This document shows positions 9,701 to 24,332 of a stretch of 64,000 bases of DNA, piece after piece. The position numbers were made by a program, and so were the translations under genes. Positions within the stretch are counted from its first letter, which is position 1. The number at the start of each line of letters is the position of its first letter. The notes under the pieces were generated by a model that did no database searches, was not told where the DNA came from, and worked only from the letters and a program-made list of their open reading frames with translations. The stretch lies in contig JAZARR010000202.1 in assembly GCA_037389465.1 (NCBI GenBank), positions 1-64,000 of the forward strand, written 5' to 3'. The stretch is from Baylisascaris procyonis. Its lineage: Eukaryota > Nematoda > Chromadorea > Rhabditida > Ascarididae.

Positions 9701-12700
9701 TATAGCGACAACGAAAACTGACTAAAATCTAAACTTTTATTTTAATCGAAAAGGAACTCATCAATAAATATACCATTTATTTATAAGCCAAAAATATGAC
9801 TGATCTCCTAGTTTGTTTCACTTTCCCATCCCATTCTAAGGTGGCCACTATTATTCGTGTTAAAAATATAGTGATAACAAATAAAAAATTTAATAAATTG
9901 AATTAAATGGAAATTGTTTATTATAGTTACAGGTAAATTACATATGTTCTTTCGAATCTTTCCTTTAAACAGAAAAAAAAAAGATGAATGGCTAATAAAA
10001 TAAACTTCCTTAGTGAAGATAAAAAGTGCCAATTGGACTAACAATACAAATTATATATAGAAATTGAATTGATTTTAAGCTCAAATTTAATTTAAAAGAA
10101 ATTCACTGAACTAACCAGCAATCGCTCCTTGGCCGACATCATAGCCATGATGCGAAAGAAGTGCCTTAGGTCTAGGTAGATCCATTTCGAGGATATTCTG
10201 TAGCCGATTACCGCCAACTTGATCAAATGATGGTTCCACTTGATGATCTACATTCGGGAATACCAAATCAGGATTCTCAGTCGATGCAATCACCGGTGTA
10301 TCAATATTCATCTGAAAGTGATGATTAAATCTGAGTGAATTTGATTCATAATATTTTTTTAAAGATTCACTAATTTAATGCACTTTTCCAAAAAAAATCT
10401 ACAAAAGTGCATGTGCATCATGCGATGGACATGTTTATTCGTCTGTCTGTGTCTGTCTGTTGCCCAACGATTTCAACTCGAGAATCGATGAGACCACTAT
10501 AATGAAATTTGATACATATAACTTACATCGTAGGTGATCTCCTATACTAACTTTCCAGCTGATACACCAGTTTCCGAATGAGTTATGGATGTTCAATGTT
10601 GCCAAAAAATCATATACACGTTGCAAAATGTCGGGTCACAAAAAAAACATATTTTGCATAGACAGGCAGGAGCATTCGGACCCATTAAACCATGGATGCC
10701 TGATTCAATTGCTTCATTATTTATTGGCAGCTATGAAAGTGGCTGGTTACATGAAAAAAAATGCAAAAACGCAAATCTTGCTAGCCGTCTTGGCGCGCTT
10801 TTCCACTTTTTTTTCTATAGTGAGTGAAAATATCTGCTCATTATACACTGTGACTGGATTTCACCAGTGCGAACTTGCATATCACCCTCGAATTGCATAA
10901 GTTTTCTAAACGAATTTTTATATAGATGAAAGGGCAAAACAACTGACGAAAAGAGAGAGAGAACTGGCACGATATGCGCTTTCCATATTAGCCCACTAGG
11001 TAAATCGATTCTTCAAGCACGGAACAACAAAAGTAAAATGTTTGATGATGTGTTTCTTCGACGAAATCAAATAGTAGTGAAAAATCCTGAATCAGGAAAA
11101 CCGTTTTGGACAGCATCCCCAACAAATTGTATGATAACCCTTATTTGTAAGTTTTATCTCGGATTCCCAATCGAACTGCTTTAGCGCACAATTTATAAGT
11201 AAAACTTTCAAGGGATATTATTGAATATGAAAGAATGAGAGAGAAAGTTTTGTGCCAATTCGACGATGCAAAATTCCAATTAGTGTTTCTCATTTAGGTT
11301 TGCATCGAAAAGCGAAAGCAATAATCTAGTGTTGGGTAATCAGCCATGTATAAAGTGCTTGTTGCATCCTCTTACACTTATAGAACTAATTAACGTGACA
11401 TCGAAAAGCGGTTAGCCGTTTCTCTCTCTCTTTTTTTGCCTCATTTAACAAGAATTACGGTAATGAGGATTCCTAGAGGATTACGGTAAGATTCAATTTT
11501 TTTTTCTGGAAGTGAGGTTTCACAATGCGCATAAAGATGTAATGCTTACGGTAACGAGAAGTTCATTGCTAAGAATGCGGCCTCCATCCATAGCACATTG
11601 TACCGTATAGATTCGTTTCGAGTAGGAATCAGCACGTGTATTGAAATAATGAATTTTTGAAAGAATCTCTCGATATCCCTTCACTTTTTCTTTACCTTTC
11701 AAAAGGATTCCCTGAAGATGATACATATGAATATATAGATAAATAAATAAATGAATAAATAAAATAAAATAAATAAATAAATGAATAAATAAATAAATAA
11801 ACAAACAAATAAAAATTAAAATGTGTCCCACAATATCTAAATATTCTTGCCCCATCTGAAGATTTTTGATGAAAGCGAAAACATCACTTTCAATTACAAC
11901 GGAAGTGAAATGCCGATCGATAAACGACGCGGAAAATTTTTCGTTTCGTCTATTGGTGTAGGCATGATAATAGGCAAAAAAAATTAGGGTGAAAAAACAA
12001 TCCCCCTTGCCGAGAACCCACACGAAGCTTAAATCGACAACCAACTAGAATACATCTACATCTTAGTTTTGATCGATTAAGCGCTGAATATAATATACGT
12101 AGGAAGTGTAAAATTTCCGTTGAAAAAATATTATCGTAATACTCGAAGAGAGATTGTTTTAATACTGTATCTAACCTCTGTACTTGGATTACGGTAACCT
12201 AACTTCCCGAATTATGGTATCCGCAAAGTAAATTACAGTATCACTACCCGCTAATTCGGTTGCATTTCATTCCTCTAGTTTTTCAATGCGATCGCCTATT
12301 ATCGTTCACAAATCTCTATCGTTCTATTCAAATCCCTCATCTTCTTTTTCAATTTCACTTCGGTTTTTCGATATTCACCTTGATATTTCTTATTCCTAGG
12401 CGTTGCGTTACCTGTATCATTCAAATAATTTATTACTCTACTACTATAATAACTAGTATTAAATTACTTATTAGTTAATAATAACTATTACTCATATATT
12501 TGCAGTAATTTATAAATAGAGTAATAAGAGTAATAAATATAGAGTAATCACCTGTTTGTCATGTTCGAAATCAATATGTAGTGCAGCGATTAACGACGCA
12601 GGCGAAGAGAAATATTCGAGATCCATATCACGTGATGGTTTTAAATGTACCTTACACCAGTCTAACATTGATTCACTTGTTTTGTCAATATCCTCTGCAA

Positions 12701-14040
12701 GAGAAATACAGTATTCTTAAAAATACAGTCCTCTTAAAAATACAGTACTCTTATGGCTAATCGATTGCAAAAATTGGTTTCAAAAAAATGAAATTTTATT
12801 GAAATAATTTTTTTCCATTCTTTGCGAAAGAATAATTGAGCACAACAGTACGATAACGAATATTATGAGTTATTCAACCCTGTAGTCATATTTAATAGTC
12901 ACATTCAAAACCGATAAGTCATATTACTGTCCTCCGAATTACAGTAATCTATCGAGTTCCAAATAGACGTGAATCAGGGATAAATAGAAAAGAAATTGCA
13001 ATTAACGATGTTGACCTATCTAGAAGATCAAAAATTTTATTTTTGAATAAATTTATATACTTCGTTTATTCGATTATTTACTGACATATGGGAGGAAATT
13101 TTTATTTGCTCACAATGACTTACGATAAAATATTAGTAAAAATTAAACAAACATTTCCCTCCTATCGTATCAAAAAATACCCCGTTCAATAAATATTACA
13201 ATCGTCATTTACCGTATCATCTTAAATAGAAGAGCCAAATCTGATTTCTTGATTCTCAACGCGAGCCATCTATTCGATCGGGTATACCAATAAAACAAGG
13301 TAAGCAACTTTCTATAATGTTGAAAAAAATGTTGTATTCAGAAAAATGTGACCATTTTCATAGTTCACTATTTGAGAATCTTTCAGTAATATATCGACAA
13401 ATACCTTACCATCATTGATATTTTGTGTGACGGTAATTTTAATACCAGGTAACATAGGTGCACCAGTCTTAACAAGATGTTGATCACTATTTACCATCGA
13501 TACACCACTTATCGAGAGTATTGGATCCACTTCTTTTTGCACAAAAACATATCCGTTAGCTGGCGTTAGTGATAGCTGCAATAAGTGGCGATAATCTTTT
13601 CCTTATCTTTTGAAAATTTTCATTTCAATCAAAAAAAAAGTAACGATTAATAAAAAAAAATTTTTTTTAAAGGTTATTCAAAGATATGCATAAAGAAAGG
13701 TATATGCAAATTTTATCGCCTCATAAAGAATGCTTCATCCATAATATTTTAGAATATCTATAAAAGCAAATAAATGCCAAGCTAGAAGCTAGATACTAAG
13801 AGAAATATTCATGAAAGAGATGAAAATTCTCTGCCAAGTTGCTATATTTTTTTGAATATTATACTAGTGCATACTCGCAGAAATGTTGCAATTTTCCCAC
13901 AAGTAAAATATACGGCATGGATATTTTATGAATATTTCTTCTAGTATTTTCTTCGCAACTAGTGATTCACACTTCCCAACGATACAACAAGGTGAGCGCA
14001 TGAAGTACTTTTCAGCAAAGAAAAGAATACATTAAATGAA

Positions 14041-14085
<45 letters not shown>

Positions 14086-17000
14086 GAATAAATAAATAAA
14101 TAGATAAATAAATAAATAAATAAATAATGCACCTATATTCATGAAATTTAATTCTCAAAATTAAAAATTAAAACGCTAAATAACGAACCAATTTGCCATC
14201 AGCACATCTCACTGAAGTATTGATATCGAATCCACGATGTCCTGGTGTTGGTGTTTCCATCGAATTAACGTAAACGACTTTTTGCAACAATAGAGATAGA
14301 TCTTCGGCCGTATTTGCCCTCAACGTTAACATTGAAGAATCTTTATCGAAGATCGCCTCCTAGAAAGAGAGGTACGATAATTTTTTCAACAAATCACGAC
14401 ATCGGGTTCTGTAACCTCAGGTTACTGTAGTGGAACCTTTCAAAAAAAAAAAAAACAACTCAAAAGTGTAAGTGCATCTCAGCCCGTAAAAAACGATCGT
14501 ATCACTTCTGTAAAATCGATTTCTAGCATATACTTCTACTGTAATCAGACATCAAGATGCCCATTTGAAAGGCGATCATATCAGCGATAATTGAACTAAC
14601 CTCTCCAGGTACAAGTTGATCGATAGCGGTGAATTGAAGTTGTTCCTTGCATTGGTGTGCACATAGCAAAGCTTGATGTTGCTCTACTTTACCGGCTAAA
14701 TAGAGCATCGATGAAAGATGTCCTTTGAAGAATTGAGATATCGATTGACTTCGTCCATGCCAACATGCACCAACCACAAGACGCGTTTTCTAGAACATCA
14801 CAATATTGTGAGAGCGCTTATTTAATGAAGAAAATGTGACTGACAGGTGATTACTAAATAGCTCAGCTGGTAAAGCAGGTGAGCAGAAATCTGCGTGTCG
14901 TAGGCTCGAATCCTGTCCACGATAGTTGAGTCGTTCTAATTGTTCTCGTGAACACTGCTTTTTTCAAACATTTTCAGTAAAATAAACTGATAAGAAATGT
15001 GGCAAACCAATAGAAACAGTAAATTTCAAAGAGTCGTTACTAAAATTTAGTAATTCACAATAAGCATTAAATTAAAATAAATCAACTTATAGAAATTAAG
15101 TATAATGAAAAGATGTGACTAAAATTTCTTTTTCAATCCCTCTTAAGAATACCGTAACTTCATTAATAGAAGCTCATGGTGTTCTATTTTCTCTCTAGTT
15201 TCAAAGAAAGAGTTTTCTATTCGAAAATTTATGCTAAATATCATAATCAACAATACAACGATAATCAACGAACCACTTGTTTAGTGCGATGTAATGGCCA
15301 ATCATCAAGTATTTCAGGATTTTCATTATTTGCAATAAATTTCTTCCCATCAATATAGAGATCCACCTGCAAAAAATAGATTGAGTTATCAAATGAGATG
15401 AAGATATCAAACAATAACCATAAAATTTTTTCGATTATTCAAATTAATCGATGAAATTTTTAGATTGTTAAGAAGGAAGTTCCTTTTTCAATTACGAGAA
15501 AAAAGAGCAGTTGAAATAATAGGGCGATGGAGGAGGGGGATGGGAGATGGTGAACGAGGGGGGGGTTGACGGGTTTAACTTAAAAATAGGCTCTCTCTCT
15601 AATTGCTCGACAATCAGCTATAGCCAAAATTATTGTAGAAACAGCTTGAAGAAAAATCTTTGATACACGAATTATACACTGATTTCATGTAGTAAGCCCG
15701 AAATCATTGATAATAACAATCATGAAAATTAATAATAATCATAAAAATTCAAAATTCACATCAATTTCTTTAATCGAGAAAATTATTGACTGGAAAAACA
15801 TTTTTAAAAAAATATTTAAAATAGATTCATTTTCGTTGTTTGATAAATATAAATTATTGATGCAAAAAAAAATCAGTTGTTATATAAGCTATCATATATC
15901 ACATTGCTGATTCATCTGCGTAATTGCTCCATTATAGACTCAATTCTATTTCCGTTTTATTATAGCTTTTGAGTAGGTCTCCAATAATACGGCGACCGAT
16001 AAAATTTCTGACCGATTTCTTCCAATAACAAATCCCTAATTTTATATGTCTTAATGCTATTACTTAATTAGGTTGAAGTACTTAAATAATTTTTACTTTC
16101 GACGTCATCTAAGCTATCGTCATTATAATAGTAAGAATTAAAGAAGTAAAGTATATATTAGAGTTTTATGTATTGTCGTTATAAAAACACCGATTTCTGT
16201 AACTAATAATTACGTTATATAATTTCATCACCGATTAAGTTCGTTTATTAAATTATACTTCAATGATATATTTAAGTGCTTAATGATATTTAATGAAACT
16301 TCTTTTGCATAGATTTTTTTTTTACTTTTCGCTTTTCTCTCCTCTCTTCTCGGTACGGAAAGGGAGAGGAAAGGGGTGGAGGAGGGGGAGGGGAGGGAGG
16401 AGGGAGGAGCTGGGAAGTGGACAATTCTTTGTTTTCCAAATGTTAAGCGTTGTTTAATATGTGTTATATTAACAGATTACGTTGTTATTCTAATGCCTGA
16501 TATGACCACTAATGGCTATTTACAACTGCAGCGGATGTTGGTTAGTTCGAAGGTGCCCTATAAGCTAAACAATTCAACTCCTTCACATCAATTAGCTCTA
16601 GTATCTTTTCAAAGCAACTCATAATATTGTACTAATATGATTGTATAAATACTATTGTTATAGAAAATAAGAAAAAAAATACGAAAAAAAATAAATAGAT
16701 AAATAAAAAAAAATTTTTTTTTGAAATTACTTGATCAGCCGACGCAAATAAAATAGAATAGGTATGCCAATTGTCATCGCACACTTCTGGAATACTCCAA
16801 CGCCATTCGGCTGCTCTGAATGCCGGTTCCGCATCGCTTTCACGTCGCATTAACATCTCTAGTTTACAATGCCGAGTATATACGGCAAAATGATGACGAT
16901 TCATATCTTAAAAAATAAAAAAAATTATTTATTTATTTATTTATTCATTCATAAAATTGCTAAAATCTTCTAAAAATGCAACCTGCAAAACGCTTTATTT

Positions 17001-18364
17001 TGAGGTAAGATCTGAACTTTAGAGCGCAATTTTCTGCGTCATATTCTAACCAATTGAGCCATTGCGATCAAGTATTTTCCTCCTCATTGCACACCATATA
17101 AATATAAACACCTTTGTGACGTTGTCAATTCTGACCAGCTGAACAATCATATTCAAGCGATTTAACAAACATATCGAATAGCTTCATTCATTGTGCGTTA
17201 GACTAGAATATTTCATGCTATACGATCGTGTCCTTTGAATGACGAAATTTTTTTTAGTGAATTAGGTCATATATCTGCTTCCATACAAACTCCAATATGA
17301 TCCTATAATAGAGTTCACGCTAATTTAATAGTTAAAAGTAAGCTGGACTACTCATTTAACTTCATCGCCCACCCACCTCGTTCTCCCCTCATTCCATATC
17401 CCTTCCTCTTCTCCACTCCCCGTCTTCCCTCATCCCATACTCCCATCCTCTCCTCACCTTCCTAGTAAACCACTTTCTTGGTTTAGTTAGCCAGCTGGTG
17501 TTTTTTTCGCCATCCACGACTTGCTGCTTGATGAAAGCGTCGTCATTTAACAGCTTGATCGCAATTATGTACCCTTTTAAATGGGGTAATTTTCGTTTTA
17601 ACGCTTTTGAAAGCATATCGAATGCCTCTTATAAGCAAAAAAATACTTTATGCTACTACAAATCAAGCATAAAATTTGTCATTCTATTTGACAATGAAGG
17701 TAATATATTTATCTATGATATGAAAACAAAAAATAAATTAAGCCTCATTAAAATTTGAAAATAAAATTGATAAAAATAGGGTAAAAATTATAAAATTTTT
17801 TTTTCAAAGTAGAAAAAGATCAATGAAAAAGTCGGAAAATTATTGCAAAATTGGAAAATTATTGCTAATATTTCAATTAATTCATTCAATATTTGCGTTG
17901 CTTCGATATAATTTCTGACTTATTTGCTAATATAACTAAGAGAAGCATATAGAGAGGAAAAATTTATTTCGAATTAAGAAAAATTACTTTTTATTTCAAT
18001 TATATTAAAAAAAAATTTTTTTTTTTGAATGAAACTGAATAATTTTATTCCATAAATTTGTGCATATTTTTTTAAAAAAAGAAAATCTTTAACTTACTAG
18101 ATTCATCACTCTCACAGAGAATATTCTGTTTGTTGTTCTGTTCATCTTTAGTCCCTTTAGCGTGTTTCATTGAGAACGAAAGTGTAAATTTCGCTGGTAC
18201 AAGCCTCTTTACAGTTTCCGGTGGTACGATAACTGCATTCGATTTCCCATCAAATGCGTACTTCTCACCGGTTACATTATTATCCTCTTGTATCTCTGCG
18301 GTTGCCGGAAGTAATGAAACCGTCTCTGCATCTATACCACATCTAAAAATAGAAATAAAAATTC

Positions 18365-18446
<82 letters not shown>

Positions 18447-20707
18447 GAATAACATTAGTGAATAATACATATTTTTTCTTTAAATAAAAATATTTTTTGA
18501 AAATGCCGTAAACCTGAAGACGAAAAAAAGACGAAATTAAATAATCCTCCATTCAGTAGTATTCTTACCTCTTTGAATTAGAAAAAAAGAATGAAAAAAG
18601 TTTTTCTGTATATTTTGAACGTTACTTAAATCCTCGATTAGCAATCCTAATTCTAAAATTTGGAAGATTCCCCTCCTCCCTTTCTCGTCTTGTTTATTTT
18701 AGCATCATTTTGCTTCTTTGTTTAGCCCTCATTTCTAACGATCCATGCCGAGCACAATGCTGCTTTAATTATCGCCTCATCCGAGAGAGAGAGAGGGAGA
18801 GAGAGGAAGAGAGAGAAAGAGAGATGGAGAGGGGAGAGGGAGACAGAGAAAGAGTATGATTAAAGAGAGAGGAAAAATGTATTATTGATGTGGCTATTAG
18901 CCTCATGACCAATTTAGGATTCAATTAAGGTTGTATCCAATTCTTTGCATTTATTTAACGTTTAGGCATCACAACAACACTAATAATAATTTAATTATAA
19001 GAAAATCCCTCATTATAATATGAAGAAAATATTCGCTTTTTGAAGCGAATAAGAAAAAAAAAATATTTTCAAAAAATATTTTCAATGAGAATTTCTTGAA
19101 AATTCAAAAATTTTCCTTCAAATTTGAATTTTTGAATTTTATTTCCAAATTTACAGCCAAACTTCTTTCTTCTTTTTTTACTAAGTTCGATGAAAAAATT
19201 TTTAGAATTTTAGCTTACTGATAATGATTTCTTAGATTACTGTAATTCACGCGAACAATTACTGTAATTCATATGAACAAAGTATACGGTCGTGAAAAGT
19301 ATTATTCATCTATTGGTCGAAAAGAATTGGAAAAAAACGAAACAATTTAAAAATTGGCTAAAGAGATCGAATAAAACGCGAAAGAGAGGAAAAAACTGGA
19401 AGGAAAAATAATAAGCCGAAAAAAATTCAAAAAAAAAAAAAATTAAAGTCAGAAAGCGATTTGATTGTTGACAAAGCGATTTAAATGTTTATTTCATTGA
19501 GGCTTGGCTAACGCTGCTTAGTTGACTTAGGCAAATCGACGTTACCTACCGTATAATTAATTCTACAGTAAACGGAGAGACGAAAGGAGAGTGTAGAGAG
19601 GGGGGGGGGTGAGGAGAAGGGGGAAAGAAGGGTGAACGTATACTTGAAATAGATATAATATTTAGTATGCTGATATGTGTACCTCTTTAATATGCTCCTT
19701 TAAGCTTTCATATAGAATTTATTTTCAGTTTATCTCTTCAAATTTGCAAATTAATTTAAAAAAAAAACCATATCATCAAAATCTATCATTTAAACAAGCC
19801 GTACGTTATATGTTCTATGAATGAGCCTTCATAGAAGGATTGAATTGAATATACGTAATTGAAGAGCAACAAAAATATAAACAAAATAGCAACATGTGTT
19901 TTCACGATTATGAGGCAACTATTAATGAAAATTTAAAAAAAAAAAAAAAAAAACCCCTCAAATATGAGGAAGTAATAGAAATAACTTAATAAAAATTCAA
20001 AAAAAATTTTACTGAATAATTGGAACACCTAGATTAATTAGGAGAATATTTTTGTTAAAGTGCCTCACCTTGTTTGAGTTTTTGCCGAGAAAACGTCATC
20101 ACGATCACAACCTTGTGCAATATGATCACTTTTAAGCGTTACGACACTCTCGACACTCTTTACGGTACAAGCGTTTGATGAAGCACACGTGACTATATGT
20201 GCATCCGGAGCTAATTTACGAGCTCCGACTCCCGGCGTATATGAAACACGCTCCAGAACTCCTTGCACACCATCGACGCATGCCTCACGAACGTTGACAG
20301 TAATGAGTGTAGACTTCGATTGACGCATACCGCAATCATGCGCTACGATTGTTAGTATATACGACTTTGCTTGAGTATAATTAAGTGGCTCCGTATTGCG
20401 CAGTACACCCTGAAAAAAAAAGAATTGAGTGGATGGGGGTTGAACCTAGAATTAATTTTAGAATAGACTTCGTCAAGACCCTTATACCTACAATCCCCTT
20501 CCCTCCACCCATAGATTGTCACTTGTTCAACGCGTATCTGCTTATCCATTAAAATGTACGATTTACAGTCTCCACCTATATCATTTGCATAAAGTATTGC
20601 CTCCATTGCTACTATATATGCTTTACGCATAAGTTATCTGGCCAAATTCAAATCCCCCATCAGAACTATGTACAACTATGAGATGAAAATGGAATAAGAG
20701 GAGGGAT

Positions 20708-20771
<64 letters not shown>

Positions 20772-23700
20772 TGTTCAATTGATCTATATTCATCAATATT
20801 CCACTTCATTTTACTCACTCCATTCTATTCTATTCCATTCTGATGGAATAAATTTTTGAATGCAAAAAAAGTTTAATGCTTATAAAATTTATGAAAAAGA
20901 AAGCGTCATGTTAGGAAAGCAAAGCAAAAAAAAAACCTGATCATCAATTGCGAACGGAAAACCATCTAACGCATTTGTAATTTCATAACGGCAAATTTGC
21001 CCATATGGGTGACCACAATCCTTATCATTCGCTTGTAAACGCGCTATTTCCGGGTAAATTTTACCTAAAATCGAGAAATATAATCATTTTTCGATACTTA
21101 GAAATAGACAAGAAAAATTGAAAATGAAAACGAAACGATGCGAATATGTACTATCATTGACTTTAAATTTAGAAAAAAAAAAAACAACTAATGATTGAAA
21201 ACGGAAATTATCATTTTCTACAAACGCTCAACGATTGCTCAAATAGTTATGCGGAATATTTAAAAAAAACATTAAGAAATCTAATAGAAAATCAGGAAGA
21301 AATTAAAAAATTTCATTGGGAAAAAATTTGAAAAAAAATTGAAGAAAAAATTGAAAATTGGGAAAAAAATTTCATTCATTGAGAAGTACAAAAATTCAAA
21401 AAAAAAAAGAAAAAATTTGCTCCATTAAACTATTCTCTTCAATATTTGTTGATTTACTTCAAGATATGATATTTCTGCGAAATATTCCAATTATTTTAAG
21501 GCAGTGATGCAAATTTCTGTCAAAAGAAGAAACATAAAAATAAAGGAAACGAATAATCCGCTGAAATAGGTAAATTTCTCTCATATTTTCCAGATGAATT
21601 TTTTTCAGCCCTATCCGAGTTTTTTTTTTTCTTAAAGGAAAATGAAATAAGCAATAAAAAATTTAGTAAATTCAAAGCGTATAATCGTGCCCATATCAAT
21701 CAAAAAAAAGACCGATAAACAAGTGTCCTTTATAATGAAACATTAAATGAAACGTTCAATCATTTTTCTAGAGTCATATTATGATTGATGAATTCAATAA
21801 TTCGTTGATATATATTCAAAGCGATTTGCCCATATTTGATTAAGGTGAATATTAGAGTTGATTTAAAAAAAAGAGCAAAAAAAAACAAATAAATTACCTT
21901 CATCAATATCAAACGTATACCATGGTTGTGCAAATTCAGGTGCATGATCGTTTGTATCACGAATTGAAATTCTCAACGGAATACTGCAATTGGGAAATTA
22001 AAAAAAATAGAATGCTTAATATATGGTATAATTTAATATTAATAAATTTTATTTATATATTATGTTATATTTATTATAATTACTTATATTATTCTTATAT
22101 GTTATGTTTAATATATGCTTAAGAATATGTTATATAAAATATTATAATTATACGGCATTATAAAATTTCGAAAAAGATAACACTAATATTAAATTATAGA
22201 TGCATTTATCAATATTATTAAAATATGTTTTTGTTCTTGTTAATAATCAAAGCTACTTCAGTTCTTAAACAATGAGAGAGTATTAAGCATCTAGAGGCTG
22301 TCCAATAATGACTTCAATGCAGCAATCATCAAACGTTTATTGAAGTTTTCACGATTTTTTTTTTCAGTAGAACTTAAAAAAAAATTTTTTTTGTTCGATT
22401 GCGAGAGGAAATTTTATGCGATCAAGTAACAATTATAGCTATACTTGCTAATGATAATGCATTATTTTTTAACTATTAAATATTTATAAAAATAATAAAT
22501 TCAAATAATATAATTCATCGATTATTGAAACAATGAAAATATCTGCAAGCAGTTTCATGGATCTTTCTCATCAACCGTTTTGAAATATTTGTTGGCCAAA
22601 AAAGTAATTTCAACGCTAGTGGCCAACGAATAATTTCAACGCTCTTGGCCAACAAATAATTTCAACACTACTGGCCAACAAACCTTTCAGATTTGACTTG
22701 ATCACTGCAACGTACGGCCACAAGATTGAATCGATATTGAGGACTAGAGCAATCGAGATGCATACCCTCCTTGACACGAATCTCACCACGTCCTCGTTGC
22801 TCGTCAGTTACTTCTGCTACGAATGGAATCTCTTGTGAGGGCGAATCGCTTGTTATTTCATATCGACATACCGGTCCTCAAAATAAACAAAATATGATAG
22901 ACCTACATCGATATATATTGCAGGGAAATTTTCTCACTTCTTCTTGCAATATAATCATTGCTCTTCGAATCGATAGGTTTACAAATACGGCTTCAAACTG
23001 CCCCATAGATAATCACAGCAGAGTGACCCTCATATGACCCTAATAGAGTGACCCTCATATGACCCTAATAGAGTGACCCCGAAATGACCATAATAGATTG
23101 GAGTAAAAAAATTTCTATTTAGGAGTTCTATCATCTCCTTCAAAATTAATTGTTTATTTCTTAATGATCGTAATAATATTTTCTTTTCAAGCATCAAGAA
23201 TGCTTGAAATATAAATTAAACGATCTAAGAAACGAGATTGAAATCGATTCTAGAATGGATGATTATTATAAAAATGTGTTTTCATAGTTAAATGAAAGTG
23301 ACTAAAAGGAGGGAATAGGTTATGTGATGATAAAATTTTGATTAGACGAATATTCACATTAATGAATAAATGAAAGCTAGATGATTAACCGATAGAAATC
23401 AACAATCACTAAAAAATTCTATCCAAAGGGAAAATTTTCAATGCAATAATCAATACAAAGGCTGCATCCTCTCCCAAAAGTATTATTCCGCTCAGCATCA
23501 AATAAACATCTTATTACCTCATATCTCGAATATCCACTACAACTACACTGTCAAGTTTTGAAGGAAGTAACGAAAGAAAAGAGAAATAAATGAGCAAAAA
23601 AAAAAAATTCAAATGAAAGAGGGTGAGAGAGTGAAAGAAAAAGGCCTTAAAAAGATTTGAGGGGGAAGAGATGGGGGACAACGTGGAATACAAGGAAGAG

Positions 23701-24281
23701 GAAATCGAAATAAAACAGAGATCCATATACATCAGTTGTAGCTCTAGTAATACTCTCCGCATTATTGCTAATTATGGTTTATATAATTTCCGTTATAATC
23801 TCTAATTCCTTTCTCTATTTCTTTCCGTGAAAATTCTCATCAATAGACAGTATTAGCCATTGGGTCCATTTCGTATAAGAAGCGATTGGGACCATTCAAA
23901 AAAGTCATTTCAATTCTTAAGCTTATTTCTTAATTTATTCAACTCTATCCCATTTGAAGATCCCTTGAATAAAGATAAACACAGAAGCAGATGTGATTGG
24001 GATATTTATCTATAAGTTAAGGTGATCATTGCTCACGGCTCATTAGTAAGAAAGGGAAAGCTGGCTGGTTGTGAGGAAAGGAAATTACGCTTGGATACGC
24101 TTCTAGCTCGCTAATTAAGCTTTATTTTGCTTTCAAGAACGCTTATGCGCACAAACAAACGCAGCTTATATCAGAATTCAACTGAATACAGATCTATGAA
24201 ATATCTTTGACCACTCAGTCAGCAAAAAAAAAAAACTTGTTTTCTTCTGAAAATGACTGAACAAATGACAGTAAGTTCATT

Positions 24282-24332
<51 letters not shown>

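Noticed and set aside
11520..12044. 174-codon open frame on the minus strand
   Set aside because: Only 11550-11711 is calsyntenin exon 14; the rest is intron including an (AAAT)n tract that happens to stay open.
14850..14930. Functional tRNA gene
   Set aside because: A and B boxes fit but acceptor and anticodon stems do not pair, so it is called a tRNA-derived repeat.
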